NCBI RefSeq assembly: GCF_021295395.1
Contig: NZ_JAIWOU010000001.1
Coordinates: 2,744,501-2,808,500, forward strand
Length of the DNA stretch: 64,000 nt
Source of the DNA: Komagataeibacter sp. FNDCR2
Lineage (GTDB): Bacteria > Pseudomonadota > Alphaproteobacteria > Acetobacterales > Acetobacteraceae
Direction: 5' to 3'
Shown: positions 19,088 to 27,685 of the stretch, one piece after another
Layout of the letters: every line of letters begins with the position of its first letter
How positions within the stretch are numbered: the stretch's first letter is position 1
The notes under the pieces: model-generated
Told to the model about the DNA's origin: nothing
Databases searched by the model: none
The model's input: the letters and a program-made list of their open reading frames with translations, nothing else
Made by a program: the position numbers and the translations under genes

Positions 19088-19096
19088 GGGCCAGCC

Positions 19097-21193
19097 ATGG
19101 CCGAACACCCGCGTCACGACGACGCCATGGCCCCGCGCGATACGGGTGGGAAGCCTGATGGAACGCCCCCCCCGGGCAGGCGGGGAATACTGCGTCACCT
19201 GCCCCACATACTGGGCCTGCTGCTGCTGCTGGCCGCCATCGTGGTGGTCCAGCGCGAAGTGCGGCACCTGCACTGGCATGACATAAGCCAGGCGCTGGCC
19301 GCCATTCCGGCGACGACACTGTGGGCGGGGGCGGGTTTTACGCTGCTGTCCTATCTCGTCCTGTCGTTTTATGACTGGCTGGCCGTGCGGCAGGTGGGGT
19401 GCGCGCTCTCGTTCCGGCGTACGGCGTTCGCGGCGTTCTGTTCCTATGTCCTGTCGCATAATCTGGGGTTTTCGGCCATTTCCGGGGCGGCAGTGCGCTT
19501 CAGGCTGTATGGCAACTGGGGCCTGAGACCGTTTCAGGTTGCCCAGATCATTGCCTTCTGCTCGGCCACCTACCTGCTGGGGGCGGCGGTCCTGATCGGC
19601 AGCGTGCTGGTGCTGGAACCGGCCACGGTGCCCTTCATCGGGCAGGAACTGCCCACCGTGCTCATGCGGCTGGTGGGCATGGTGATGTGGGGCGGGGTGA
19701 TCGCCTATGTCGTCATGGGGCGCTATGTCAACGAGATCAGGGTCTGGCGATGGCGGATAACCTTCCCGTCCTCCGCCATGGCGGTGATGCAGACAACGGT
19801 CGCGGCGCTGGAAGTCGCGGTGACGGCGGCGATCGCCTATACCTTCGTGCCATCGGCGCCGGGGCTGGATTACGGTACGTTCCTTGCCATCTACATCGCG
19901 TCCTACACGGCGGGGCTGGTGGCCAGCGTGCCCGGGGGGCTCGGGGTTTTTGACGGCACGATGATGCTTGCGCTCAGTGCGTACCTGCCCGCCACGCGCA
20001 TCGTGACCGCCATTCTGGTCTTCCGCCTGTTCTACTATATCGTTCCCCTGTTCGTGGCGGGCATCATGTTCGCCTCGCATGAACTGTTCCTGCGCGGGGA
20101 TGCCGCCCTTTCGCGCAAGGTCGGTGCGCGCCGTCCGCTGCGGGGGCCGCGCACGGACCGCCCCAGTCAGGTCATTCGCGAAAGCGAGGCCGATTTTTCC
20201 GTGGCCGTGGCGACGGGCGCCGTCTCCCTGTGCGGCGCGCTCCTTCTGGCGCTGACCCTGCTTGACCCGGAAGGGTGGCTGAACGCGGGCAGGCTTCAGC
20301 CTGTTTTTGTCATGATGGGGGATTACCTGCTCTCCCTTATCGGGGTGGTGCTGATCGGGCTGGGCATTGGCCTGTCGCAGCGGGTGACGCTGGCATGGAA
20401 GGTCACGATCACCCTGCTGTCGGTCGCCTGTGGCCTGACGCTGCTGCGTGGGTCGCCCCTCGTGGTGCCGGGCCTGCTCATGCTGGTCTGTATTCTCGTC
20501 GCCCCGTTCCGTGGATCCTATTACCGCCATGCCCGGATCCTGAGCGAACCGCTGTCTTTCCAGACCATCGTGTCCATCGTGCTGCTGATCGGCTCCATCG
20601 TGATCCTGATGCTGGCTGGCCCGCATGATTCGGTGGGCGGGAGCTGGTGGGAGATCATGCTGTTTGCCTCCCGCCCCGGTATCACGCAGTGGACGCTCGG
20701 GCTGGCGGTCATGCTGGGCCTGACCATGATTGTGCGTCTGGTCCGGCCGGGGCGCATTCACGTCCTGCCCTGGGATGCCACGACGCAGGCCCAGTATTGC
20801 GCCCTCGATCATGCGCTGGAGGGGATAGGGCAGGGTACGCCGGTGCCGTCGGGGCTGATACAGGGCGCGCGGCGGGAGGCGCTGCTGCCGTTCGTGCGGA
20901 TCGGGTCCTATCTTGTGGGGCTGGGTGACCCGGCGGGTGAGGCTGATGACTGTACATCCGCCATATGGTGGCTGCGCGACCTTGCGGTGCAGGAGGGGCG
21001 TCGCCCGGTATTCTGGCACGTGGGCACGACATTGCTGCCGGTTTATAATGAACTCGGGCTGACATCCTGGCCGCTGACGGCCGAGGAAGACTCGGCTTCC
21101 TCCAGTTTCCTATGTGCCGCGGCCACGGATCTGCCCCGGGTCAGGCCGCTCATGCGCGATGCCTTTCCCCTGACAGGGCAGACTGACTGCTGA
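19097..21193 (+). CDS. mprF: MprF-like lysylphosphatidylglycerol flippase/synthetase, truncated C-terminal domain
   Basis: A protein of 698 residues. The N-terminal part up to about 320 is a multi-pass membrane domain with the signatures of the flippase half (AAVRFRLYGNWGL; VASVPGGLGVFDGTMMLAL). A second membrane block follows to about 550. The soluble part starts near RIHVLPWDATTQAQYCALDHALEG and includes GDPAGEADDCTSAIWWLRDLA, then stops soon after LPVYNELGLTSWPL. Typical MprF proteins are about 840-870 residues and carry roughly 130-150 more residues of the GNAT-like transferase. The downstream convergent gene leaves no room for the rest, so either it was lost or this is a flippase-type variant. 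MprF adds lysine from Lys-tRNA to phosphatidylglycerol and flips it outward. AGGGG precedes the ATG. Confidence 0.8.
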   Translation: MAEHPRHDDAMAPRDTGGKPDGTPPPGRRGILRHLPHILGLLLLLAAIVVVQREVRHLHWHDISQALAAIPATTLWAGAGFTLLSYLVLSFYDWLAVRQVGCALSFRRTAFAAFCSYVLSHNLGFSAISGAAVRFRLYGNWGLRPFQVAQIIAFCSATYLLGAAVLIGSVLVLEPATVPFIGQELPTVLMRLVGMVMWGGVIAYVVMGRYVNEIRVWRWRITFPSSAMAVMQTTVAALEVAVTAAIAYTFVPSAPGLDYGTFLAIYIASYTAGLVASVPGGLGVFDGTMMLALSAYLPATRIVTAILVFRLFYYIVPLFVAGIMFASHELFLRGDAALSRKVGARRPLRGPRTDRPSQVIRESEADFSVAVATGAVSLCGALLLALTLLDPEGWLNAGRLQPVFVMMGDYLLSLIGVVLIGLGIGLSQRVTLAWKVTITLLSVACGLTLLRGSPLVVPGLLMLVCILVAPFRGSYYRHARILSEPLSFQTIVSIVLLIGSIVILMLAGPHDSVGGSWWEIMLFASRPGITQWTLGLAVMLGLTMIVRLVRPGRIHVLPWDATTQAQYCALDHALEGIGQGTPVPSGLIQGARREALLPFVRIGSYLVGLGDPAGEADDCTSAIWWLRDLAVQEGRRPVFWHVGTTLLPVYNELGLTSWPLTAEEDSASSSFLCAAATDLPRVRPLMRDAFPLTGQTDC

Positions 21194-21230
21194 TATTCCA
21201 AGCGGTATTTCAGCCTTTTCGCCGGGTCTT

Positions 21231-21848
21231 TCACGGCGCATTGGCGGGTGGGATTTTCGGCACGGGTTGCCCGGCCAGCACGGCCCGGACGCAGGCGCGC
21301 AGGGCCGGCAGCACGTCCTGGCCGAATTGCGGTGTGCGCCGTTCCCATGCCCCGGTGCGCCATGACGGATGGGGGAGCGGGAAATAACGGGGCAGGTAAT
21401 GCCGGAAATCAAGGCAGCGCCGGGCCACCTGCCCCGCCCCCAGAATATGTTTCTGGGCATAGGATCCCACCACCAGGGTCAGTTCTATATCGGGCATCTG
21501 CGCCATGATCCGTTCACGCCACTGCGGTGCGCATTCCGGGCGGGGCGGGCAGTCTCCACCCTGGGGCAGACGCCCGGGATAGCACAGCCCCATGGGCACC
21601 AGTGCAATGCGGGTCGTATCGTAAAAAGTGGCCCGGTCTATGCCCATCCACGCCCGCAGCCTGTCGCCGGAGGCATCGTTAAAGGACTGTCCGGTTTCAT
21701 GCACCCGCGTACCGGGCGCCTGGCTTGCAATCAGCAGCCGTGCGGTGCGGGAAATATGCACGACCGGGCGCGGCCCCAGCGGCAGATGCATCGCACAGGT
21801 CCGGCAGTCACGAATGGCGTTGAGCAGGTCTTCAAGCGTTTCGGCCAT
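21231..21848 (-). CDS. Uracil-DNA glycosylase superfamily protein
   Basis: A protein of 205 residues. CRTC near 15, LLIASQAPG near 38 and GQSFNDASGDRLRAWMG resemble the N-terminal motifs of cysteine-containing uracil-DNA glycosylase-like proteins. FPLPHPSW near 165 matches the HPS motif II. Further Cys (GLCYPG, GGDCPPRPEC) are present, but I cannot assign an iron-sulfur cluster with certainty. It would remove uracil or another damaged base from DNA; family activities vary. ATG 21848 is chosen because AGGAG lies 5-6 nt before it. It follows cobB by 7 nt and is surely co-transcribed with it. Confidence 0.8.
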   Translation of the reverse strand: MAETLEDLLNAIRDCRTCAMHLPLGPRPVVHISRTARLLIASQAPGTRVHETGQSFNDASGDRLRAWMGIDRATFYDTTRIALVPMGLCYPGRLPQGGDCPPRPECAPQWRERIMAQMPDIELTLVVGSYAQKHILGAGQVARRCLDFRHYLPRYFPLPHPSWRTGAWERRTPQFGQDVLPALRACVRAVLAGQPVPKIPPANAP

Positions 21849-21855
21849 GGCTCTC

Positions 21856-22560
21856 CTACCCCTCCAGCAGGTCGCGGGTCCAGGCAGGTACCGTATGCGT
21901 CGCGGGGCCGAGAATGGTCTGGTCGAAGGGGGCCGGGCCGGAGGGGGCTTCAAGATTGAACAGCATCGTATCCGCGTGAGCGGCCACGCTGTCCACAAAT
22001 CCCGCCGCAGGATAGACAACGCCTGAAGTGCCGATGGCGACGAACAGGTCGCATTCCGCCAGCCGTTTCTCAATAATATCCATATGATAGGGCATTTCCC
22101 CAAACCATACGATGTCAGGCCGCAGCGTGGGCGCATGGCAGGCGGGGCAGGGCGTATCGGGGTAACAGTCGGTCCGCCATACGGGCGTCATGCCGCACCG
22201 GGTGCAGCGCAGCCGCAGCAGTTCGCCATGCATATGGATGACATCCTGACTGCCCGCGCGCTCATGCAGGTCATCTATATTCTGGGTGACGATGGTGAGC
22301 TGCCCCTGCCACCGGCCGCTACGCGCGGCCTGTTCCACCGCCGCCAGCGCCAGATGGGCGGCATTGGGCTGCGCGGCGGGTAATCTGGCCCGCAGGTCGT
22401 TATAGAAACGGTCCACCCGCAGCGGATCCCGCCTGAAGCCCTGTGGCGTGCAGATATGCTCGATATGCTCATTGTTCCACAGCCCGTCCGCCCCGCGAAA
22501 GGTCTGCAGGCCGGATTCCTGGCTGATGCCTGCTCCAGTCAGGACCACGATGCGCCGCAT
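21856..22560 (-). CDS. cobB: NAD-dependent protein deacylase (sirtuin, CobB type)
   Basis: A protein of 234 residues. LTGAGISQESGLQTFRG is the NAD site, TQNIDDLHERAG follows, MHGE carries the catalytic His, and CTRCG plus CPAC bind structural zinc. The enzyme removes acyl groups from lysines using NAD. In E. coli CobB a Tyr-x-x-Arg pair in the acyl pocket favours succinyl groups. Here FYNDLRARL keeps the Tyr, but Leu appears at the Arg position by direct comparison. GGGAGGA upstream supports ATG 22560. It forms an operon with the glycosylase gene. Confidence 0.92.
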   Translation of the reverse strand: MRRIVVLTGAGISQESGLQTFRGADGLWNNEHIEHICTPQGFRRDPLRVDRFYNDLRARLPAAQPNAAHLALAAVEQAARSGRWQGQLTIVTQNIDDLHERAGSQDVIHMHGELLRLRCTRCGMTPVWRTDCYPDTPCPACHAPTLRPDIVWFGEMPYHMDIIEKRLAECDLFVAIGTSGVVYPAAGFVDSVAAHADTMLFNLEAPSGPAPFDQTILGPATHTVPAWTRDLLEG

Positions 22561-22715
22561 GCCGCTACATCCTCCCATATGGCGAAGAGAGTGTTCCAAA
22601 AGCACCGCTGACGGGCCTGGGGCGGCGGCCACGACGGACGTATGTTCCGGATTTCGGCTCCGGGCTCCTGAAACATTCCCTCACCATAGGCGCGGGCGTG
22701 GATACTGCCCATAAG

Positions 22716-22748
22716 AAAACCGCCATGGATGTCTCCATGGCGGTTTTT
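22716..22748 (-). terminator. Terminator of the adhAB operon
   Basis: AAAACCGCCATGGA at 22716-22729 pairs with TCCATGGCGGTTTT at 22734-22747 around a 4-nt loop. It works on the minus strand (TTTTCTTAT follows) and, because Ts follow on the plus strand too, could act in both directions. It lies about 50 nt past the adhB stop. Confidence 0.85.
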
Positions 22749-22800
22749 CCGTAGTCGAGATCAGGAAGAAGGTAGCTTCCGGAGAAGCCACCCCTGCGCC

Positions 22801-24207
22801 TTACTGCGCGGTATCCTGACCCGTATGCGTCTGCGGTGCGAAGGTCCAGCCTGCGCCATAGGGCTGCGGGAAGAACACGGACCAGCCGCTGCTGGTGCTG
22901 TTCCAGCCCGAGCTGGAAACCGGAGCCCCGGTGTCACGCAGCTTGGTCACGTCGGCGGCGGTCACGGTGCCCGGCGCCTTGTTGCCCCAGCTTGTGCGGA
23001 TGAAGTTGACCACATCGGCGATCTGCTGGGCGGACAGCGACTTGCTGTAACCCGGCATGGCGACCGCGGACGGCGCCCAGTTGCTCGGCGGCAGGATGCC
23101 ACCATGCGCAACCACGTTCACCAGCGAGGTCGGGTTCTCGGTCACGACGACCGGGTTGCCAGCCAGCGGCGGGAACATGCGGGCGACACCACCACCATCG
23201 TTACGGTGGCAGATGGCGCATTCCTTCACATACGTATCAGCACCCGGAACGCTGGCGGTGTTACCCGAAGCCAGCATGTTCGCGGTGGAGGGATCGTAGG
23301 TGTAGTTGCCCTGTGACGGCGGGACCGGCGGCAGGCTCTTCAGATACTTCGCGACGGCGCGCAGGTCGTCATCGGTAAAGTACTGGGTGCTCCATGCCAC
23401 CACATCGCCCATGCCACCGAACACGGCGGAGTGGTCGATACGACCGGACTTCAGGAACAGGTAGATGTCGTCCTCGCTCCAGCGGCCCAGACCCACGACC
23501 GGGTCATTGCGCAGGCTCGGCGCAACCCAGTTGTCGATCGGCGCGCCACCGGACAGGAAGTCAGGACCACCCGCCGTGTCCAGCGCCTTTTCCTGCATGG
23601 CGAAGCCACGCGGCGTATGGCACATGCCGCAATGGCCGGGGCCAGTCACCAGGTATTCACCACGCGCGACCTCGGCATCGGTGCCGGGGGCGGGGGTGTA
23701 GTCCTTGGGCGCGGGCGAGAAGAGCATGCGCCACACACCCAGCGGCCAGCGCATGGACAGCGGCCAGGAAATATCCGGCTGCTTGTTCGGCTGCGCGACC
23801 GGCTTCACGCCATGCATGAAGTAGGCGTACAGGGCCTGCACGTCTTCCTTCGTCATGCGCGAGAAGGCCGGGTAGGGCATCGCCGGATACAGCGAGGTAC
23901 CGTCCTTGCGGACACCATGGCGCACGGCTTCGTCGAAGTCTTCGAAGGTGTAGCGCCCGATACCGTAAGTCGGATCCGGAGTAATGTTCGTGGAGTAAAT
24001 CGTGCCGACCGGGCTCTTGATTTCAAGCCCGCCCGCATAGGCCTGACCGTGGAGAGCGGTATGACACGCCACGCAGTCACTCAGCCGCGCGACATACGCT
24101 CCCTTCTCGATTAGCGCGGAGTCGGCATCTGGCGTCTGCGCCAATGCCGTCCCAGCAAGCAGACTAAACGCTGCCGCGCTGAATGTCACCTTAAGCCTGT
24201 TGATCAT
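22801..24207 (-). CDS. adhB: PQQ-alcohol dehydrogenase, triheme cytochrome c subunit II
   Basis: A protein of 468 residues starting MINRLKVTFSAAAFSLLAGTALA, a signal peptide cleaved after ALA. Three heme c sites are visible: CVACH near 40, CGMCH near 188 and CAICH near 335. The subunit anchors AdhA on the periplasmic face and passes electrons to ubiquinone. I know closely similar sequences from Komagataeibacter, and the start MINRLKV matches them; the frame is open five codons further. It follows adhA by 51 nt. The C-terminal tail (SSGWSVFFPQPYGAGW) is typical of AdhB. Confidence 0.97.
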   Translation of the reverse strand: MINRLKVTFSAAAFSLLAGTALAQTPDADSALIEKGAYVARLSDCVACHTALHGQAYAGGLEIKSPVGTIYSTNITPDPTYGIGRYTFEDFDEAVRHGVRKDGTSLYPAMPYPAFSRMTKEDVQALYAYFMHGVKPVAQPNKQPDISWPLSMRWPLGVWRMLFSPAPKDYTPAPGTDAEVARGEYLVTGPGHCGMCHTPRGFAMQEKALDTAGGPDFLSGGAPIDNWVAPSLRNDPVVGLGRWSEDDIYLFLKSGRIDHSAVFGGMGDVVAWSTQYFTDDDLRAVAKYLKSLPPVPPSQGNYTYDPSTANMLASGNTASVPGADTYVKECAICHRNDGGGVARMFPPLAGNPVVVTENPTSLVNVVAHGGILPPSNWAPSAVAMPGYSKSLSAQQIADVVNFIRTSWGNKAPGTVTAADVTKLRDTGAPVSSSGWNSTSSGWSVFFPQPYGAGWTFAPQTHTGQDTAQ

Positions 24208-24258
24208 TATGTTCACCATCATGCGTCGCGTTGATGCGAAAAATTGTCAAAACCGGGA

Positions 24259-26478
24259 TTACGGCAGCTGCTCGGGAATACCGGCGGCGTTCTTCCGGGC
24301 ATCAACTTCCCTCTGATAGGTCTCGTTCGCACGCTTGATCAGGAACTGACGGATATCCTCAATCTCGTTCGGGTTCATGTTGCTGTCGAAGCGGTCCATG
24401 CCGTAGGCGGTCAACGCGCCGCGGCCAACAACATTGTAGAACGCATCCTGGTGGCGGATGGAGCCGGACCAGCGCAGATCGGGCAGCACGCCACCGCCCT
24501 CGGCATTGTCACCATGGCAGGCGGCGCAATACGTCTCGAACTGGAAGTAGCCGTTATCCGTCCGGGTGGCGTCAAACTGTGCCGGCGGCTTGACGGGGAG
24601 GAAGCCCGCGTTGTTCTGCTTGGGCAGCGCGCCAGCCTTGCCATCGAGCGAGAAGGCAATGATGCGCGAATGGTTGACGGTCCAGCCGCTGGTGCGGGCA
24701 AGCCCACCCAGGAAGAACGGATAGATGCCGCCCCAGCCCACTTCAACCGCGACATACTGCTTGCCATTGGCAAGATAGGTCACGGGCGGTGCGATAATGC
24801 CGCTATCCGCCGCGAAGTGGAACAGGTCGGACCCGTTCGTCGCGTCATAGGCATGGAATTCGCCGTTTGCCAGGCCCTGGAACAATACGTCTCCGGCCGT
24901 GGCCAGGATGCCGCCGTTCCACGGACCCTTGTGGTCCACGCGCCAGGCTTCCTGCTGCTTCTGCGGATCCCAGGCCAGGAGGTAGCCCTTCAGATCCTTC
25001 ACGAAGGCCTGCTTGGCTTCAGGCGAGTCGGGAATACCGACCTTGTTCATGTCCAGACCCAGGTTCCAGCTATCCGGGTGCGGCAGGAACCCGCCCTTCT
25101 GGTTGGTGTACAGGAACGGAACCTGCTGGGCCGGAATGTAGACGAGCCCGGTCTTGGGGCTGAACGCCATGGCCGCGAAGTTATGGCCGCCAAGGTCACC
25201 CGGAATGCCGTACCAGTCCTTGCCCGTAAGGGTGTAGAGCGCATCGGGGTTGTAGATCGGACGGCCCGTTTTCGGGTCGAGGCCGCTGGCCCAGTTCACA
25301 TAGACGTAGTTCTTGCCCGAGATGAACTCACCGGTCTTCGCATCGATGATGTAGAAGAAGCCGTTCTTCGGCGCATGAACGATGACGTGGCGGGTCTCAC
25401 CATTGATCGGCAGGTCAAGCGTCATGATCTGCTGGACAGAGGTGAAGTCCCACTGGTCCATCGGCGTTTCCTGGAAATGCCAGACGTATTCGCCGGTTTC
25501 CGGCTTCAGCGCGACGATGCTGCCCAGGAACAGGTTGTCGCCCTTGCCTTCGGAGCGGTACTTGTAGTTCCACGGCGAACCGTTGCCCACGCCCAGATAA
25601 ACCAGGTCGCTCACGGGATCGTACACGATGGAATCCCACACCGTGCCGCCGCCGCCCTGGCGGGTCCAGGCGCCGGTCGGGCTCCAGGTCTGGTAGGCCT
25701 TGTTCATGAGCACGCTGTCGGACGCGGCGTGGTCAGGCTCGTTCTTGGGGTTGGGAACCGTGAAGAAGCGCCAGTCAACCTTGCCGGTTTCGGCATCGAA
25801 CGCCGTGACGAAGCCACGCGCGCCGAATTCGGAACCACCGTTACCGATGATCACGCGGCCCTTGGCGATACGGGGCGCGCCGTCAACCGTATAGGAACGC
25901 TGCTTGCCCAGTTCCGCTTCGGGCGGAATGGTGTTGACGCTCCAGACCAGCTTGCCGGTCTTGGCGTCCAGGGCGATCAGGCGACCATCGAACGTGCCGA
26001 AATAGACCTTGCCATTCCAGTAGGCCGCGCCACGGTTGACCGTGTCACAGCAGCCCTTGTCCGCGATGTTGCCGGGCACGCGCGGGTCGTACGACCACAG
26101 CAGCTTGCCGGTCGCGGCGTCCACGGCCTTCATCATGCTCCAGTTGGTGGTGGCGTACATGACGCCATCGACAACCAGCGGCGTGCCTTCCTGGCCACGG
26201 TTGGTATCGAGATCCAGATACCAGGCCAGCTTCAGGTTTCCGACATTGGAACGGTTGATCTGATCCAGCGGGCTGTAGCGCTGTTCAGAATAGGTACGGC
26301 CATAGGTAAGCCAGTCACCGGGATGATCATCAGCATGGATGATCGCTTCCCCCGTGGCGCCCTGCCCCTCATCCGCCGATGCCATGGTGGCATAACCCGA
26401 GATGAGAGCCGCACATATCGTTCCGGCTGTAAGCGTTCTGCTCAGAGAACGTCTTTTTCCGAAAACGGCAGAAATCAT
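24259..26478 (-). CDS. adhA: PQQ-dependent alcohol dehydrogenase, quinohemoprotein subunit I
   Basis: A protein of 739 residues with a signal peptide (ends MASA) and an eight-bladed propeller rich in Trp motifs. The adjacent-Cys pair in DKGCCDT is the disulfide ring over PQQ found in quinoprotein dehydrogenases. A C-terminal cytochrome domain carries CAACH near 640. It oxidises ethanol to acetaldehyde in the periplasm, the first step of vinegar fermentation. GAGGA lies about 9 nt before ATG 26478. No 15-kDa third subunit (adhS) is adjacent. Codons are strongly biased to G/C third positions, as expected for an abundant protein. Confidence 0.98.
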   Translation of the reverse strand: MISAVFGKRRSLSRTLTAGTICAALISGYATMASADEGQGATGEAIIHADDHPGDWLTYGRTYSEQRYSPLDQINRSNVGNLKLAWYLDLDTNRGQEGTPLVVDGVMYATTNWSMMKAVDAATGKLLWSYDPRVPGNIADKGCCDTVNRGAAYWNGKVYFGTFDGRLIALDAKTGKLVWSVNTIPPEAELGKQRSYTVDGAPRIAKGRVIIGNGGSEFGARGFVTAFDAETGKVDWRFFTVPNPKNEPDHAASDSVLMNKAYQTWSPTGAWTRQGGGGTVWDSIVYDPVSDLVYLGVGNGSPWNYKYRSEGKGDNLFLGSIVALKPETGEYVWHFQETPMDQWDFTSVQQIMTLDLPINGETRHVIVHAPKNGFFYIIDAKTGEFISGKNYVYVNWASGLDPKTGRPIYNPDALYTLTGKDWYGIPGDLGGHNFAAMAFSPKTGLVYIPAQQVPFLYTNQKGGFLPHPDSWNLGLDMNKVGIPDSPEAKQAFVKDLKGYLLAWDPQKQQEAWRVDHKGPWNGGILATAGDVLFQGLANGEFHAYDATNGSDLFHFAADSGIIAPPVTYLANGKQYVAVEVGWGGIYPFFLGGLARTSGWTVNHSRIIAFSLDGKAGALPKQNNAGFLPVKPPAQFDATRTDNGYFQFETYCAACHGDNAEGGGVLPDLRWSGSIRHQDAFYNVVGRGALTAYGMDRFDSNMNPNEIEDIRQFLIKRANETYQREVDARKNAAGIPEQLP

Positions 26479-26940
26479 ATGTGATGTCCTCAGAAAAACT
26501 AACGGTTTCGAATTCAGGACGCCGCCGCCGCAACTTTTTGCCGGGGCCGGTTTCCTGTCTGTCACTGGCCGGGAAACGCGTATTGCGTCCCTTATCCATC
26601 CAGACGGGAAACCGGCGATTTAGCAGAAGAAAAAGCAGGTAGTCCGTTTCATCCGAACATACTGAGGCTGGCACGTCCGTCTCCTGACAATTTAGTGTTC
26701 AAGATCACTAAATCGTGAATATGTTGTCAGATAAGCAATGAAACGGATAACCGCAAAATCTGGCACAATTCAATTATACCATTGATATAAATAAATAATT
26801 TAAGTGATTGGCCAACATCTCCCATCAGGCCAGTTCACAATGAATGGCGCGAAATATATTTTTATTATTCAATAAATATATAAATGGGGGACATGCCGGA
26901 ACCCGATACGCCCCTATGCGTAACGGTATGCGCGGGGGAA
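26479..26940. other. Long AT-rich regulatory region upstream of adhA
   Basis: About 460 nt between the adhA start and the thpR stop contain no convincing gene. The part from roughly 26690 to 26885 is strikingly AT-rich compared with the rest of the window. It holds an inverted repeat (listed separately) and a second pair, CTGACAA at 26684-26690 and TTGTCAG at 26724-26730. It must include the adhAB promoter. I cannot place its -35 and -10 boxes with confidence. Confidence 0.6.
26690..26713. promoter_or_regulatory. 8-bp inverted repeat upstream of adhA, candidate operator
   Basis: ATTTAGTG at 26690-26697 and CACTAAAT at 26706-26713 are exact complements with an 8-nt spacer, about 210 nt upstream of the adhA start. 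The AT-rich sequence and spacing suit a dimeric regulator binding site, but no regulator is known from the sequence. Confidence 0.4.
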
Positions 26941-27489
26941 TCAGGGAGCCAGCGGATAGTGTTCCAGCGGTTCGTAAAAAGGTCCATCCGCGCGGCGCAG
27001 GGACTGGAACAGGGTGAAATGCCCCACATGCTCTTCCTCCGATGCGGGGAGGGGGGTGGCCAGCCAGCGCTGCCGCTGGTCGGAATCGGTGCGTTGTGAC
27101 TGCCCGAGCGTCACATGTGGCACAAAGCGCCGCCCGCGTCTGGCCGGGGTAGGCAGGATCCTGTTCAGGGTCGCGCGGATCTTGTGTTGCAGTTGTACAA
27201 GCACAGGATCGGCGGCAAGGCCAATCCATAACGTGTCCGGTCCGTAGCGCGTTTCGGACTCGAACAGGCCGGGCGCGGTCAGCCGCAGGCCGGGGTGGGG
27301 CGCACGAATTGCCGCCAGGGCATGGTGTATGTCCTCCAGCACCGGCCGCTGGGTGATCTCCCCCATGAAATGTAGCGTGAGGTGGTAGGAATCCGGCGGG
27401 TACCATACCACATCAGGCAGGCTGCCCCTGAGTTCACCAGCCACGCGCTGCAGGGAAGGTGGAAATTCCAGTCCGACAAAAAGACGCAT
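26941..27489 (-). CDS. thpR: RNA 2',3'-cyclic phosphodiesterase (LigT/ThpR family)
   Basis: A protein of 182 residues with the two His-x-Thr motifs of the 2H phosphoesterase family: YHLTLHF near 43 and PHVTLGQ near 126. MRLFVGLEFP is the family start, which fixes ATG 27489. It opens 2',3'-cyclic phosphates on RNA ends to 2'-phosphates. It stands alone, divergent from the BAX-inhibitor-like gene and upstream of the adhA regulatory region on the same strand. Confidence 0.92.
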   Translation of the reverse strand: MRLFVGLEFPPSLQRVAGELRGSLPDVVWYPPDSYHLTLHFMGEITQRPVLEDIHHALAAIRAPHPGLRLTAPGLFESETRYGPDTLWIGLAADPVLVQLQHKIRATLNRILPTPARRGRRFVPHVTLGQSQRTDSDQRQRWLATPLPASEEEHVGHFTLFQSLRRADGPFYEPLEHYPLAP

Positions 27490-27685
27490 GAAGTACCTGT
27501 GAATAAAAGAGCGGACGGCATGGGTCGCACAGGGCGCGTACAGTATATATATCCCACGCCGCGCATGCCGGGCATGTTGCCGTATTGTAATGTGTTGGAC
27601 ACGCTGAGGTTCTTGAACGTGTTCTAGCATGTTCCCACATTCAGGGAGAGGCACGTCAGTCAAGGACGTGCAGGAAGGAAAAACA

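Noticed and set aside
18467..21019. An 850-codon open frame on the minus strand opposite lysK and mprF
   Set aside because: Low-complexity, His/Arg/Gln/Pro-rich translation without recognisable domains; the plus-strand genes explain the region.
24244..26484. A 746-codon open frame on the plus strand opposite adhA
   Set aside because: Antisense of a highly biased, strongly expressed gene. Its translation has no family features and its ends follow adhA.
26825..27406. A 193-codon minus-strand frame near the adhA upstream region
   Set aside because: It lies out of frame across thpR, and its C-terminal part is only the AT-rich spacer.
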